A stretch of DNA of 64,000 nucleotides from Actinokineospora enzanensis DSM 44649 (GTDB lineage: Bacteria > Actinomycetota > Actinomycetes > Mycobacteriales > Pseudonocardiaceae). This document shows positions 17,722-26,480 of this stretch, piece by piece. Location: positions 1 through 64,000 of the forward strand of contig NZ_KB894404.1 of NCBI RefSeq assembly GCF_000374445.1, read 5' to 3'. The stretch's first letter is position 1. Every line of letters begins with the position of its first letter. The notes below the pieces were generated by a model. It did not search any database. It saw nothing but the letters and a program-made list of their open reading frames with translations, and was not told where the DNA came from. Position numbers and translations under genes: made by a program.

Positions 17722-18393
17722 ATGGGTATGGGCAACGGGCGGGCGGTCGCAGGCGGTGGGCGGGCCGTGGAGGTCGAGGCCGGGCGGGTGTCGGGATGGT
17801 TCGACCGGTTCGCCGAGCGGCACGACGGAGTGGTGCGGACGGTCGTCGGAGCCGAGGAAGTCGTTGCCACAGCGGCAGACGGAGCGACCGCGACCGCCGG
17901 TGTGCCGTTCCCGCCGTTGCGGGAAGTGGGCGAGACAGCGGGGTTGGATGTGTCCGCGTTGGTCGCGCATCTCGCCATGCCGCGCCGGGTCGGGTTGTTG
18001 TTGGTGCGGCTCGGTGGGCACAGTCTCGGGATCGCGGAGGCGGGCAAGGTCGTCCTGTCCCGCACCGATCGTCATCTCGTGCACGGGCGGAGCGCCGCAG
18101 GCGGTTGGTCGCAGCAGCGGTTCGCGCGGCGGCGGGAAGGGCAGGCGCGGCAGGCGTTGGAGGCGGCGGCGCGGGATGTGGTGGAGGTGCTCGGCGGTCG
18201 CGTCGGCGAGTTGGATGCCGTGGTGCTCGGTGGTGATCGTGCCGCGCTGGACACCTTGCGCGCCGACCGTCGCCTCGCGCCCGTCTTCGCTCTGGCAGGC
18301 GCCCGCGTGCTGGACGTCCCCGAGCCGCGCCGCTCCGTCCTGGAGGACGCGGCCGAGCGGGCGTTCGCCGTGGAGATCGTCATCCGGGACTGA
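17722..18393 (+). CDS. acVLRF1 family peptidyl-tRNA hydrolase
   Basis: A 223-residue protein of the actinobacterial VLRF1 family, related to eukaryotic Vms1/ANKZF1 and to eRF1. Members are thought to release nascent chains from peptidyl-tRNA on stalled large ribosomal subunits. The core motif GGWSQQRFARR lies at 127-137; Gln131 is in the place of the catalytic Gln of the family. The remainder (LDAVVLGGDRAALDTL) fits the fold. ATG 17722 is chosen; ATG 17728 is also possible, and upstream in-frame codons overlap element D. The gene is monocistronic and followed by element A. Confidence 0.85.
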   Translation: MGMGNGRAVAGGGRAVEVEAGRVSGWFDRFAERHDGVVRTVVGAEEVVATAADGATATAGVPFPPLREVGETAGLDVSALVAHLAMPRRVGLLLVRLGGHSLGIAEAGKVVLSRTDRHLVHGRSAAGGWSQQRFARRREGQARQALEAAARDVVEVLGGRVGELDAVVLGGDRAALDTLRADRRLAPVFALAGARVLDVPEPRRSVLEDAAERAFAVEIVIRD

Positions 18394-18475
18394 GAACCGA
18401 TTTCCGCCCCGGCGCCCACAATCGGCCCGATCCCCGGCTCACCCCATGATCACACCGAAAACATCACCCGTCCCA

Positions 18476-18550
18476 GCGACAAAAGTTATCCACAGCCCGA
18501 CCATTTTCAAGATCCACTTCTACCGCCCCGGCACCCCCGCCCGATAAAAT
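18476..18550 (+). repeat. dispersed intergenic element A
   Basis: The 20-mer gcgacaaaagttatccacag (18476-18495) matches 19 of 20 bases of element B at 59668-59687. TAAAATgg (18545-18550) follows after exactly 49 nt, the same distance as in element B, and then a CCCCCCGGG-centred imperfect palindrome. It lies 150 nt before the next gene on the same strand and may be its promoter. The rest of the 306-nt gap shows nothing else that I can support. Confidence 0.6.
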
Positions 18551-18699
18551 GGAGCGGGGCTGTCCCCCCGGGATGGGTGGGGGCTGCTCGGAAGTAGGGG
18601 GTAGCAGGGGCGCGGATTTCGGACCAGTGCTCGATGGGGTGAAATTCCGGTGAAGGGGTTCACAGGGGAAGCACAGGTTCCGGGAGGACACTGCGCGGT

Positions 18700-19134
18700 A
18701 TGAACGACGCCCCGTCCCCATCGGAAGGCGCGCAGCCCACTCAGCCGTTGGCTAGTGAGCCGCCCGTCGTCCCACCGGCACCGCCGCCACCCGCCGAGCC
18801 CGTTCAGCCCGTTCAGCCGGTCGCCGCCGAGAAGGCGCCGAAGCGGACGGTGAACCTGCTCGTCGCCTCGCTCGCCGGGGTGGCGCTGCTGCTCGTCGGC
18901 GGCATCACCGGCTACGCCATCGGCCACACCACCGACCGCGACAACCGGCCCGGTGTCGCCCGGTTCGGCCCCGGCGGCGACCGCGGCCCCGGCCCCGGCT
19001 TCCACCGCGGCGGGCCCGGCCCGTGGCACGGCAACCAGCCCGGCCGCCAGAACCGGCCCAACCCGACCCAGGCACCCCCGGCCCCGTCCACCACCAGCGC
19101 GGCCCCGACCACCCAGCCCGCCCCCACGAGCTGA
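18700..19134 (+). CDS. proline-rich single-pass membrane protein
   Basis: A 144-residue protein of unknown function. A Pro/Glu/Gln-rich cytoplasmic segment (1-48) precedes one transmembrane helix (about 51-74, LLVASLAGVALLLVGG region); the outer part is Gly/Pro/His-rich (75-110) and ends in a Thr/Pro/Ala-rich tail, as in cell-wall-spanning actinobacterial proteins. ATG 18700 has GGGAGGA upstream. It is followed at once by a strong terminator, so it is transcribed alone, possibly from element A. Confidence 0.75.
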   Translation: MNDAPSPSEGAQPTQPLASEPPVVPPAPPPPAEPVQPVQPVAAEKAPKRTVNLLVASLAGVALLLVGGITGYAIGHTTDRDNRPGVARFGPGGDRGPGPGFHRGGPGPWHGNQPGRQNRPNPTQAPPAPSTTSAAPTTQPAPTS

Positions 19135-19138
19135 CACC

Positions 19139-19168
19139 GGCGCGCTGGGCGAACCCGCCCAGCGCGCC
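19139..19168 (+). terminator. terminator after the proline-rich protein
   Basis: Perfect 12-bp stem ggcgcgctgggc (19139-19150) with gcccagcgcgcc (19157-19168), loop gaaccc, 4 nt after the stop codon. Confidence 0.85.
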
Positions 19169-19454
19169 GCGAGCCGTACCCCAGCGTGCGACGCACCAGC
19201 GCGCCCGCTGCCCGCACCAGGATCGTCGTCTCGCCGCGCGCACGTCCGCCGGCCCACCGAGGCGCTGGCCCATAGTCCATGCGCCACGCCCGACATGCCC
19301 CGACAGAGTGCCGCTCACCTGGCGCGTTCGGCCGCCCCCAGCCTGGCGGCCCCGCCCACAGCGGTAGCCGAGCGCGTCAAGCAACCTGGACTCGCCCAGG
19401 AACGGGTCTGCATCCCCACCCGCGAGCCCCAACGAGCCCGCGGACCAGGAGCCC
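19169..19454. other. 286-bp intergenic stretch, nothing supported
   Basis: Lies between the terminator above and the stop of the convergent SDR gene. Short readings exist on both strands but none has a ribosome binding site, a family signature or convincing composition. Confidence 0.5.
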
Positions 19455-20222
19455 TCACCCGAGCGTCCCCGTCGCGAGCAGCCCCCCATCCACCCGCACC
19501 GTCTCCCCGGTGATCCACGACGCCCGGTCCGACACCAGGAACGCCACCAGCTCCGCCACATCCGCAGGGGTCCCCAACCGCCCCATCGGGTACGCCGCCG
19601 AAGCCTCCGCCTCCCGCCCCACATACAACGACGCCGCGAACCGTGTCCGCACCACCGCGGGCGCCACCGCGTTCACCCGGATCCCCGGCGCCAGCTGCCA
19701 CGCCAGCTCCTCCGTCAGCCGGATCAGCGCCGCCTTGCTGGCCCCGTAGGCGGCGATCACCCCCGACGACCGCAGCCCCGCCACCGACGCGATGTTCACC
19801 ACCGAGCCCCCGTGCTCGCCCATCCACGCCCGGTAGGCCAGCTGCACATACCCCAACGCCGCCACCACGTTGGTGTCGAAGATCTTGCGTACGGCGTCCA
19901 GGTCCATCTCGACCAGCGGCCCCGCGACCGGGTTGATGCCGGTGTTGTTGACCAGGATGTCCAACCCGCCCAGCTCCGCCACCGTCCGCGAGACCACCTC
20001 CGCCCGCTCCGCGTCTCGCCCGGTGTTGCCCGTGACCGCCAGCACCCGTGCCCCCGGCACCGCTGCCCGCACGGACGCCGCCGCGGCGGCCAACGGCTCC
20101 GGCCTGCGTCCGGACACCGACACCGCCGCGCCCGCCCTGGCCAGCGCCGTGGCGATGGCCAGCCCGATACCCCGGCTGGCCCCCGTGACCAGCGCCGTTC
20201 GCCCCGTCAGGTCACCGCTCAT
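19455..20222 (-). CDS. SDR family oxidoreductase
   Basis: A short-chain dehydrogenase/reductase of 255 residues, probably NADP(H)- or NAD(H)-dependent and cytoplasmic. It has the glycine motif TGASRGIG (13-20), the NNTG variant of NNAG (near 90), the catalytic Ser region NIASVAG, and Tyr-x-x-x-Lys in AYGASKAAL. The C-terminal WITGETVRVDGG is typical of FabG-like classical SDRs. ATG 20222 is chosen since a longer reading adds non-family sequence. Divergent from the ABC-F gene. Substrate not predictable. Confidence 0.92.
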   Translation of the reverse strand: MSGDLTGRTALVTGASRGIGLAIATALARAGAAVSVSGRRPEPLAAAAASVRAAVPGARVLAVTGNTGRDAERAEVVSRTVAELGGLDILVNNTGINPVAGPLVEMDLDAVRKIFDTNVVAALGYVQLAYRAWMGEHGGSVVNIASVAGLRSSGVIAAYGASKAALIRLTEELAWQLAPGIRVNAVAPAVVRTRFAASLYVGREAEASAAYPMGRLGTPADVAELVAFLVSDRASWITGETVRVDGGLLATGTLG

Positions 20223-20416
20223 CCGCGTGACCCTAGCCAACCGGCGAGACGTCGGGAAACGGCTCGCGGGGGCTCGGTAGACTGGTGTGGTGGTCCTCTT
20301 CGACGGAACCCGGTTCGACGGCGTGATCCGCACCGCCTGACGGGCGGCCGGGCTCGCGTGCCATGGCGCGCGGGCCGCCGACGCCTGCCCCGACCACGCC
20401 AACCACGGAGCTTCCC

Positions 20417-22045
20417 TTGATCACCGTCACTGACCTGGAACTGCGCGCGGGCTCGCGCATCCTGCTCTCCGGCGCCACCCTGCGCGTCCAGCCGGGCGAC
20501 CGCATCGGCCTGGTCGGCCGCAACGGCGCGGGCAAGACCACCACGCTGCGCGTGCTCGCGGGCGAGGGCGAGCCGTACGGGGGCGAGCTGCGCCGCACCG
20601 GCGAGCTGGGCTACCTGCCGCAGGACCCGCGCGAGGGCGACCTGTCGGTCACCGCCAAGGACCGGGTGCTCTCCGCTCGCGGGCTCGACGAGCTGCTGCG
20701 CGACATGGAGAAGGCGCAGACCGCGATGGCCGAGCACGCCGACGAGTCGGTGCGCGACAAGGCGGTGCGCAAGTACGGCAGGCTGGAGGAGCGGTTCTCC
20801 TCGCTCGGCGGGTACGCCGCGGAGAGCGAGTCGGCGCGGATCTGCTCCAACCTGGGCCTGGCCGACCGGGTGCTGGCCCAGCCGCTGCGCACCCTGTCCG
20901 GCGGCCAGCGTCGCCGGGTGGAGCTGGCGCGCATCCTGTTCGCCGCCTCCGACGCGGGCGCCGGCGGCGGGGCAGGCACGATCCTGCTGCTCGACGAGCC
21001 GACCAACCACCTGGACGCGGACTCCATCTCCTGGCTGCGCGGCTTCCTCAAGAGCCACAACGGCGGCCTGATCGTGATCAGCCACGATGTGGAGCTGCTC
21101 GCCGACGTGGTGAACAAGGTGTGGTTCCTGGACGCCACCCGCGGCGAGGTCGACGTCTACAACATGGGCTGGCAGCGCTACCTGGACGCGCGCGCCGCCG
21201 ACGAGAAGCGGCGCAGGCGCGAGCGGGCCAACGCGGAGAAGAAGGCCTCGGTGCTGATGGCCCAGGCCGACAAGATGCGCGCCAAGGCCACCAAGGCGGT
21301 CGCCGCGCAGAACATGATCAAGCGGGCGGAGAAGCTGGTCTCCGGCCTGGACGAGGTGCGCCAGGCGGACAAGGTCGCCAAGATCCGCTTCCCGGAGCCC
21401 GCGCCGTGCGGCAAGACGCCGCTGATGGCCGAGGGGCTGAGCAAGTCCTACGGCTCGCTGGAGATCTTCACCGGGGTCGACCTGGCCATCGACAAGGGCT
21501 CCCGGGTGGTCATCCTGGGTCTCAACGGCGCGGGCAAGACCACCCTGCTGCGGCTGCTGGGCGGCATGGAGAAACCGGACTCCGGCGGCGTGGTCGCCGG
21601 GCACGGGCTGCGGCTGGGCTACTACGCGCAGGAGCACGAGACCCTCGACCACAACGCCAGCGTGTGGGCGAACATCCGGCACGCCGCCCCGGACACCCAG
21701 GAGCAGCAGCTGCGCTCGCTGCTGGGCACCTTCCTGTTCGCGGGCGAGCAGCTGGATCAGCCCGCGGGCACCCTCTCGGGCGGCGAGAAGACCCGGCTGG
21801 CGCTGGCGGGCCTGGTCTCCAGCGCGGCGAACGTGCTGCTGCTCGACGAGCCGACCAACAACCTCGACCCGGCCAGCCGCGAGCAGGTGCTGGACGCGCT
21901 GCGCCGCTACTCCGGGGCGGTCGTGCTGGTCACGCACGACCCCGGCGCGGTGGAGGCGTTGGAACCCGAGCGGGTGATCCTGCTCCCAGACGGGACCGAG
22001 GACCACTGGTCCGCGGAGTACCTGGAACTCGTTCAGCTCGCCTGA
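20417..22045 (+). CDS. ABC-F family ATPase
   Basis: A soluble protein of 542 residues with two ATP-binding cassettes and no membrane part, as in EttA-like translation factors that act in the ribosomal E site. Walker A motifs are GRNGAGKTT (first half) and GLNGAGKTT (second half); signatures LSGGQRRR and LSGGEKTR; Walker B LLLDEPTNHLD and LLLDEPTNNLD. The charged linker (about 250-320) is the P-site tRNA-interaction motif region. The TTG at 20417 is chosen because ITVTDLELRAGS follows directly, with GGAG upstream. A small HTH gene follows, the same order as Rv1473-Rv1473A in Mycobacterium tuberculosis. Antibiotic protection is a possible alternative role. Confidence 0.93.
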   Translation: MITVTDLELRAGSRILLSGATLRVQPGDRIGLVGRNGAGKTTTLRVLAGEGEPYGGELRRTGELGYLPQDPREGDLSVTAKDRVLSARGLDELLRDMEKAQTAMAEHADESVRDKAVRKYGRLEERFSSLGGYAAESESARICSNLGLADRVLAQPLRTLSGGQRRRVELARILFAASDAGAGGGAGTILLLDEPTNHLDADSISWLRGFLKSHNGGLIVISHDVELLADVVNKVWFLDATRGEVDVYNMGWQRYLDARAADEKRRRRERANAEKKASVLMAQADKMRAKATKAVAAQNMIKRAEKLVSGLDEVRQADKVAKIRFPEPAPCGKTPLMAEGLSKSYGSLEIFTGVDLAIDKGSRVVILGLNGAGKTTLLRLLGGMEKPDSGGVVAGHGLRLGYYAQEHETLDHNASVWANIRHAAPDTQEQQLRSLLGTFLFAGEQLDQPAGTLSGGEKTRLALAGLVSSAANVLLLDEPTNNLDPASREQVLDALRRYSGAVVLVTHDPGAVEALEPERVILLPDGTEDHWSAEYLELVQLA

Positions 22046-22231
22046 AATTGGCCGTTTTGCTGGGATCTTGTTTTGCCGGATCACGCTGGGTTCCCGGACC
22101 CGCATCGACGGTGAGCGCCCCCCGGGCGGGCTTTCGGGACATCTCGTCTGGCATTTCGGGCGGCGGTGTTCGATCATTGCGGCGGTAGGGGCCACCCGTG
22201 GCCCCGCCACTCGCGAAGGAAGGCGGACAAC

Positions 22232-22441
22232 GTGGCTGACCTCAAGAAAGGCGCGCGGATCACCGGTGCCACGCGCGAAAAGCTCGCCACCGACTTGAAG
22301 AAGAAGTACGAGAAGGGGGCCAGCATCCGGGCGCTGGCCGATAGCACCGGCCGTTCCTACGGATTCATCCACAGAGTGCTGTCGGAGGCCGGGGTGACGC
22401 TGCGCGGGCGGGGTGGCGCCACCCGGACCAAGAAGAAGTGA
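22232..22441 (+). CDS. small helix-turn-helix protein
   Basis: A basic protein of 69 residues. The helix-turn-helix (about 22-48, GASIRALADSTGRSYGFIHR) is followed by a Gly/Arg/Lys-rich tail (TLRGRGGATRTKKK). The GTG at 22232 has GAAGGAAGG upstream. Small proteins of this type are conserved in actinobacteria, next to an ABC-F gene as here (Rv1473A in M. tuberculosis). It presumably binds DNA; no target is known from the sequence. Transcribed from its own region about 190 nt after the ABC-F gene, or co-transcribed with it. Confidence 0.88.
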   Translation: MADLKKGARITGATREKLATDLKKKYEKGASIRALADSTGRSYGFIHRVLSEAGVTLRGRGGATRTKKK

Positions 22442-22471
22442 AGTAGGGCGGCGGTACCGCGTCGGTCCGGT

Positions 22472-23842
22472 TCACCCCGGGCGGGAGCGGTCCACAGTGT
22501 CGTCGGCGCCGGGCACGGGGCCGACCGCTGTGGCAGCCGAGCTGGTGTCCACTGTGGTATCAGCACTGGAACCGACCACCGATGCGGGCTCCCCGGTCCC
22601 CACCCGGACCCGCGCGGCGGCGAAGGCGAGCGCGGCACCCAGCAGCGCCACCGGGTACACCAGGTAGCCCCAGCGGGTCGCCGGGAGCAGCACGATCGCC
22701 GCGCCCAGCCCCACCGCGACGCGCAGTACGGCGTCCGCCGCGGTCCGGGGTGGACGGACGGCAACCCAGCAGGCGACCACGCAGGCGGCGAGTCCCAACA
22801 GGACCAGCGCGGCGGTGTGGCCGACCGGCCCGAGACCGGCGAGCAGGTGGCCCGGCAGCGGGCTCGACGCGGGCGAGGACGCCCGGCCGAGCCCGACCGG
22901 GAACTTGACCACGTGCTCGACGAACGCGGTCGGGTCGACCAGCAGGACCGGCAGCACGATCGCCGCGCCCACCACGGCCAGCGAGCCGAGGAACACCGCC
23001 AGCGCGCGGGACCCTCGGCTCGCCAGCACGCCGATCGCCAGCACGGCGGCGGCAGGCACCGCGGTCAGCTTCATGGTGACCAGGACCGCGGCCAGTGCCC
23101 CGGCCCCGGCCGTCCACCATGGACTCACCGGTACCCGCGGTGCCTGGTTCGGCGTGCCCGCGGGCACGCCCCGGTAGGCCAGCGCGCAGGCGAGCACGAT
23201 CAGTGCCAGCACCGCGACGTCGTCGCCTGCGACGGCCAGGGTGAGCGCGGTCAGCGGGCTGGCGATCAGCAGCTGACCGGCGCGCGCTGGCACCGCGGGC
23301 CTGCCCGCGACCAGCCAGGCCGCGACCAGCGCGGCCGCGGTCACCACCAGGAAGGCGACCCGCGCGTCGGTCAGCGGGTGGTCGCCGAACAGCGCGCGCG
23401 GGAACCCGAACAGCGTCATCGACGGGCCGTACGGGGTGTAGTCGTCGGCGTGCGGGGTCGGCCCGAGGGTGGCCAGGTCGAGGTACGGGGTGCCGCGCGC
23501 GAGCAGTGAGCGCGCGGACCGCTCGATCACCCAGACTTCCGGCTGCGACGGGAACGACCACGGCCACGGCCCCCAGGTGAACCCGGGATCCCGCCGGAAC
23601 GACAGGTACAGCAACGGCGCCACGGTGGCGACCGCCGCGCTGATCCACACCGGCAGCCAGCGCGACCCGATGCCGAGCAGGGTGAGCGCCAGTGCCACCA
23701 GGTAGGCCGGGGTGGCGAAGTTCGCCCACACCCGGTAGCCGTAGAACTCCGAGGCGAACGCGGTGACCAGGGCGAATGCCGTCGCGCCGGTGTAAACGGT
23801 CAGGTCGAGCGCGCGTGCGCGGCGTGCCGGGGCCCGCTCCAT
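22472..23842 (-). CDS. multi-pass membrane protein, GT87/DUF2029-like
   Basis: An integral membrane protein of 456 residues with about ten hydrophobic segments and a loop after the first helices rich in Asp, Tyr and Trp. This layout fits polyprenyl-phosphate-dependent mannosyltransferases (GT-C fold; DUF2029/GT87), which add mannose to lipoglycans on the outer face. The family assignment rests on topology only. A Ser/Thr/Val-rich C-terminal tail (about 425-456) is cytoplasmic or disordered. ATG 23842 has GGGGAGGA upstream. Convergent with the small HTH gene and divergent from the ABC exporter. Confidence 0.65.
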   Translation of the reverse strand: MERAPARRARALDLTVYTGATAFALVTAFASEFYGYRVWANFATPAYLVALALTLLGIGSRWLPVWISAAVATVAPLLYLSFRRDPGFTWGPWPWSFPSQPEVWVIERSARSLLARGTPYLDLATLGPTPHADDYTPYGPSMTLFGFPRALFGDHPLTDARVAFLVVTAAALVAAWLVAGRPAVPARAGQLLIASPLTALTLAVAGDDVAVLALIVLACALAYRGVPAGTPNQAPRVPVSPWWTAGAGALAAVLVTMKLTAVPAAAVLAIGVLASRGSRALAVFLGSLAVVGAAIVLPVLLVDPTAFVEHVVKFPVGLGRASSPASSPLPGHLLAGLGPVGHTAALVLLGLAACVVACWVAVRPPRTAADAVLRVAVGLGAAIVLLPATRWGYLVYPVALLGAALAFAAARVRVGTGEPASVVGSSADTTVDTSSAATAVGPVPGADDTVDRSRPG

Positions 23843-24014
23843 ACCCTGGTGTCCTCCCCGTGCGCGCACGGGCGATTCCCCCGTGCGTCCCCCGGTGGCA
23901 AGGCTACCGAGGGTCGCCGCGCGGGTCGGTCCGGGGCATGCCGGACCCGCTCGCGGCGTTGATGGTTGCGCGCCGGGATCATCGAGGCGTGGGTCGGCTG
24001 GAAGGGGATCGGGC

Positions 24015-25871
24015 ATGGACAGTCCGCGCAGGGTGATGATGGGCGCTATCCGGGCGGCGGACGCCCCGCGTGGCGTGCGCAAGGGCACGGTCCGGCGGGT
24101 GTTCCGGTTCAGTGCCCGGCATCGGCCGCGGCTCCTGCTGTTCCTGCTGTTCACGGTGATCTCGTCGGTGCTGGGCGTGACCTCCCCGCTGCTCTCCGGC
24201 CGGGTGGTAGACGCGTTCGTCAATCACGAGAGCGTCGCCACCGTGGTCTGGCTGGCCGTCGCGATCGCCGCGCTCGCGATCCTGACCGCGGGCCTGGGCC
24301 TGGCCGAGCGCAGCCAGTCGGCGAGCATCGGCGAGGGTCTGATCTACGATCTGCGCCGCGCCGTCTTCGAACACGTCCAGCGGATGCCGGTGGCGTTCTT
24401 CACCCGCACCCGCACGGGCGCGCTGGTCAGCAGACTGAACAACGACGTGGTCGGAGCCCAACGGACGTTTACGTCGACGCTCTCCGGCCTGGTCGGCAAC
24501 GTGATCCAGCTGGTCCTGTCGCTTGGCGTGATGATGACGCTGTCGTGGCAGGTCACCGCGCTCGCCCTGGTCCTGCTGCCGGTCTTCGTCCTGCCGTCCC
24601 GGCGCCAGGGCAGGCGCATGGCCGACCTGCAACGCGAGGCGGCGGGCCTGTCTGCCTCGATGACCACCCAGATGACCGAGCGGTTCTCGGCGCCCGGCGC
24701 CACCCTGGTGAAGCTCTTCGGCCACCCCGAGGCGGAGGCCGAGGAGTTCGGCGGCAGGGCCGACCGGGTCCGCGCGATCGGCATCCGCACCGCGATGGCC
24801 GCCCGCTGGTTCATGACCGGCCTGCAATTGGTCGCGGCCCTGGCCCAGGCGCTGGTCTACGGGCTCGGCGGCTACTTGGTCCTCACCGGCGAACTGGCGC
24901 CCGGCACCGTGGTCGCGCTCGCCCTCCTGCTGACCCGCCTCTACTCCCCGCTGACCGCACTGGCGAACGTCCGCGTGGACGTGATGACGGCCCTGGTGTC
25001 CTTCGAACGCGTCTTCGAGGTCCTCGACCTGGCCCCCGCGATCGCCGAGAAACCCGACGCCCGGCCGTTGCCCGACGGCCCGGTGTCGGTGGAGTTCTCC
25101 GGTGTCCACTTCGGATACCCGGCGGCGGACAAGGTGTCCCTGGCGTCGTTGGAGGAGGTGGCCGTGCTGGATCGCCGGGGCGGGCACGAGATCCTGCACG
25201 GGGTGTCGTTCACCGCCGAGCCGGGGAAGATGGTCGCACTGGTGGGGCCTTCGGGGGCGGGCAAGTCGACCATCGCGAGCCTGGTGCCCCGGCTGTACGA
25301 CGTCGATTCCGGGGCCGTGCGGTTATCCGGGGTCGACGTCCGGGATCTCTCGTTCGCGGCGATCCGGGGCGCGGTGGGGGTGGTCACCCAGGACGGGCAC
25401 CTGTTCCACGACACGATCCGGGCGAACCTGGCCTACGCGCGACCCGATGCCACGGACGAGGAGCTGGTGGCGGCCATGCGCGGGGCTCGACTGTCCACTG
25501 TGCTCGATTCACTGCCGGAAGGGTTGGACACGGTGGTGGGGGAGCGGGGATATCGGTTGTCCGGTGGGGAGCGGCAGCGGTTGACGATCGCGCGGATCCT
25601 GTTGGCGCAGCCTCGGGTGGTGATTCTGGACGAGGCCACCGCGCATCTGGATTCCGAGTCGGAGGTGGCGGTGCAGGAGGCGTTGGCGGATGCCTTGGTG
25701 GGGCGGACCGCGTTGGTGATCGCGCACCGGTTGTCCACGATCCGGGCGGCGGATCTGATTCTGGTGGTGGAGGAGGGAAGTGTGGTGGAGCGCGGGACTC
25801 ATGACGAGCTGCTTGCCCTCGGTGGCCGTTACGCGGACCTCTACAACACCCAGTTCACCCCGGCCGCATGA
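24015..25871 (+). CDS. ABC exporter (fused permease and ATPase)
   Basis: A 618-residue half-transporter that works as a dimer to export lipids, peptides or drugs. The six-helix membrane domain spans about 38-330; the nucleotide-binding domain (about 355-610) has Walker A GPSGAGKST, signature LSGGERQR, Walker B VVILDEATAHLD and the H-loop IAHRLS. An insert of about 15 residues (SLASLEEVAVLDRRGG) precedes the Walker A strand, slightly unusual. ATG 24015 follows GAAGGGGA. One TTA codon near 25324. It stands alone; the convergent response regulator gene ends 12 nt away. Substrate unknown. Confidence 0.93.
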   Translation: MDSPRRVMMGAIRAADAPRGVRKGTVRRVFRFSARHRPRLLLFLLFTVISSVLGVTSPLLSGRVVDAFVNHESVATVVWLAVAIAALAILTAGLGLAERSQSASIGEGLIYDLRRAVFEHVQRMPVAFFTRTRTGALVSRLNNDVVGAQRTFTSTLSGLVGNVIQLVLSLGVMMTLSWQVTALALVLLPVFVLPSRRQGRRMADLQREAAGLSASMTTQMTERFSAPGATLVKLFGHPEAEAEEFGGRADRVRAIGIRTAMAARWFMTGLQLVAALAQALVYGLGGYLVLTGELAPGTVVALALLLTRLYSPLTALANVRVDVMTALVSFERVFEVLDLAPAIAEKPDARPLPDGPVSVEFSGVHFGYPAADKVSLASLEEVAVLDRRGGHEILHGVSFTAEPGKMVALVGPSGAGKSTIASLVPRLYDVDSGAVRLSGVDVRDLSFAAIRGAVGVVTQDGHLFHDTIRANLAYARPDATDEELVAAMRGARLSTVLDSLPEGLDTVVGERGYRLSGGERQRLTIARILLAQPRVVILDEATAHLDSESEVAVQEALADALVGRTALVIAHRLSTIRAADLILVVEEGSVVERGTHDELLALGGRYADLYNTQFTPAA

Positions 25872-25883
25872 CAGGGCCGCCGG

Positions 25884-26480
25884 TCAGATCCAGCCCTCCT
25901 CCCAGGCTTTCCGGGCGGCGTCATGCCGTGATGTCACACCGAGTTTCGTCATCGCCGAGGAGAGATAGTTCCGAACGGTCCCATGCGCCAGGTGCACCTC
26001 CTGCGCGACGTCCTGAACCGACCCCCCACCCCGGGTCAACCGGAGCACCTCCAGCTCCCGCCCGGTCAACGGACAGCTGTCCGCCGTCAACGCACTGGCG
26101 GCGATCTCCGAGTCCACATACCTGCCCCCACCATGCACATCCCGCAGAATCGAGGCCAACCGAGCGGCCGGGGTCGTCTTGGGCACGAACCCCCGGACCC
26201 CGGCCGCCAACGCCCGCCGCAGCACCCCGGGCCGAGCATGCCGGGTCACGATCACCACAGCCGTCCCGGCACCGATGGCCCGCGCGGCGGCAACCCCGTC
26301 CCGCCGCGGCATCTCCAGGTCCAGCACCGCGATATCCGGTGCGAACTCGGCCACCGCGGCCACGGCGGCGTCCCCATCGCTGACCTGCGCCACCACGGTG
26401 ATATCCGACTCCAGCTCCAGCAGCGCGGCCAACGCACCCCGGATCAGGTCCTCGTCGTCCGCGAGCACGACCCGGATCAC
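25884..26480 (-). CDS. NarL/FixJ-type response regulator (DesR-like)
   Basis: A 198-residue DNA-binding regulator. The receiver domain (1-120) has Asp54 as phosphate acceptor in AVLDLEMP, with acidic DDED at 8-11 and Lys in FVPKTTP. The C-terminal LuxR-type helix-turn-helix (about 138-195) contains LTGRELEVLRL. It starts with GTG at 26480, overlapping the stop of the upstream histidine kinase gene by 4 nt, so the two are translationally coupled. By analogy with DesK/DesR it probably controls the divergent ABC-2 transporter genes at 27769-29381. Confidence 0.94.
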   Translation of the reverse strand: MIRVVLADDEDLIRGALAALLELESDITVVAQVSDGDAAVAAVAEFAPDIAVLDLEMPRRDGVAAARAIGAGTAVVIVTRHARPGVLRRALAAGVRGFVPKTTPAARLASILRDVHGGGRYVDSEIAASALTADSCPLTGRELEVLRLTRGGGSVQDVAQEVHLAHGTVRNYLSSAMTKLGVTSRHDAARKAWEEGWI

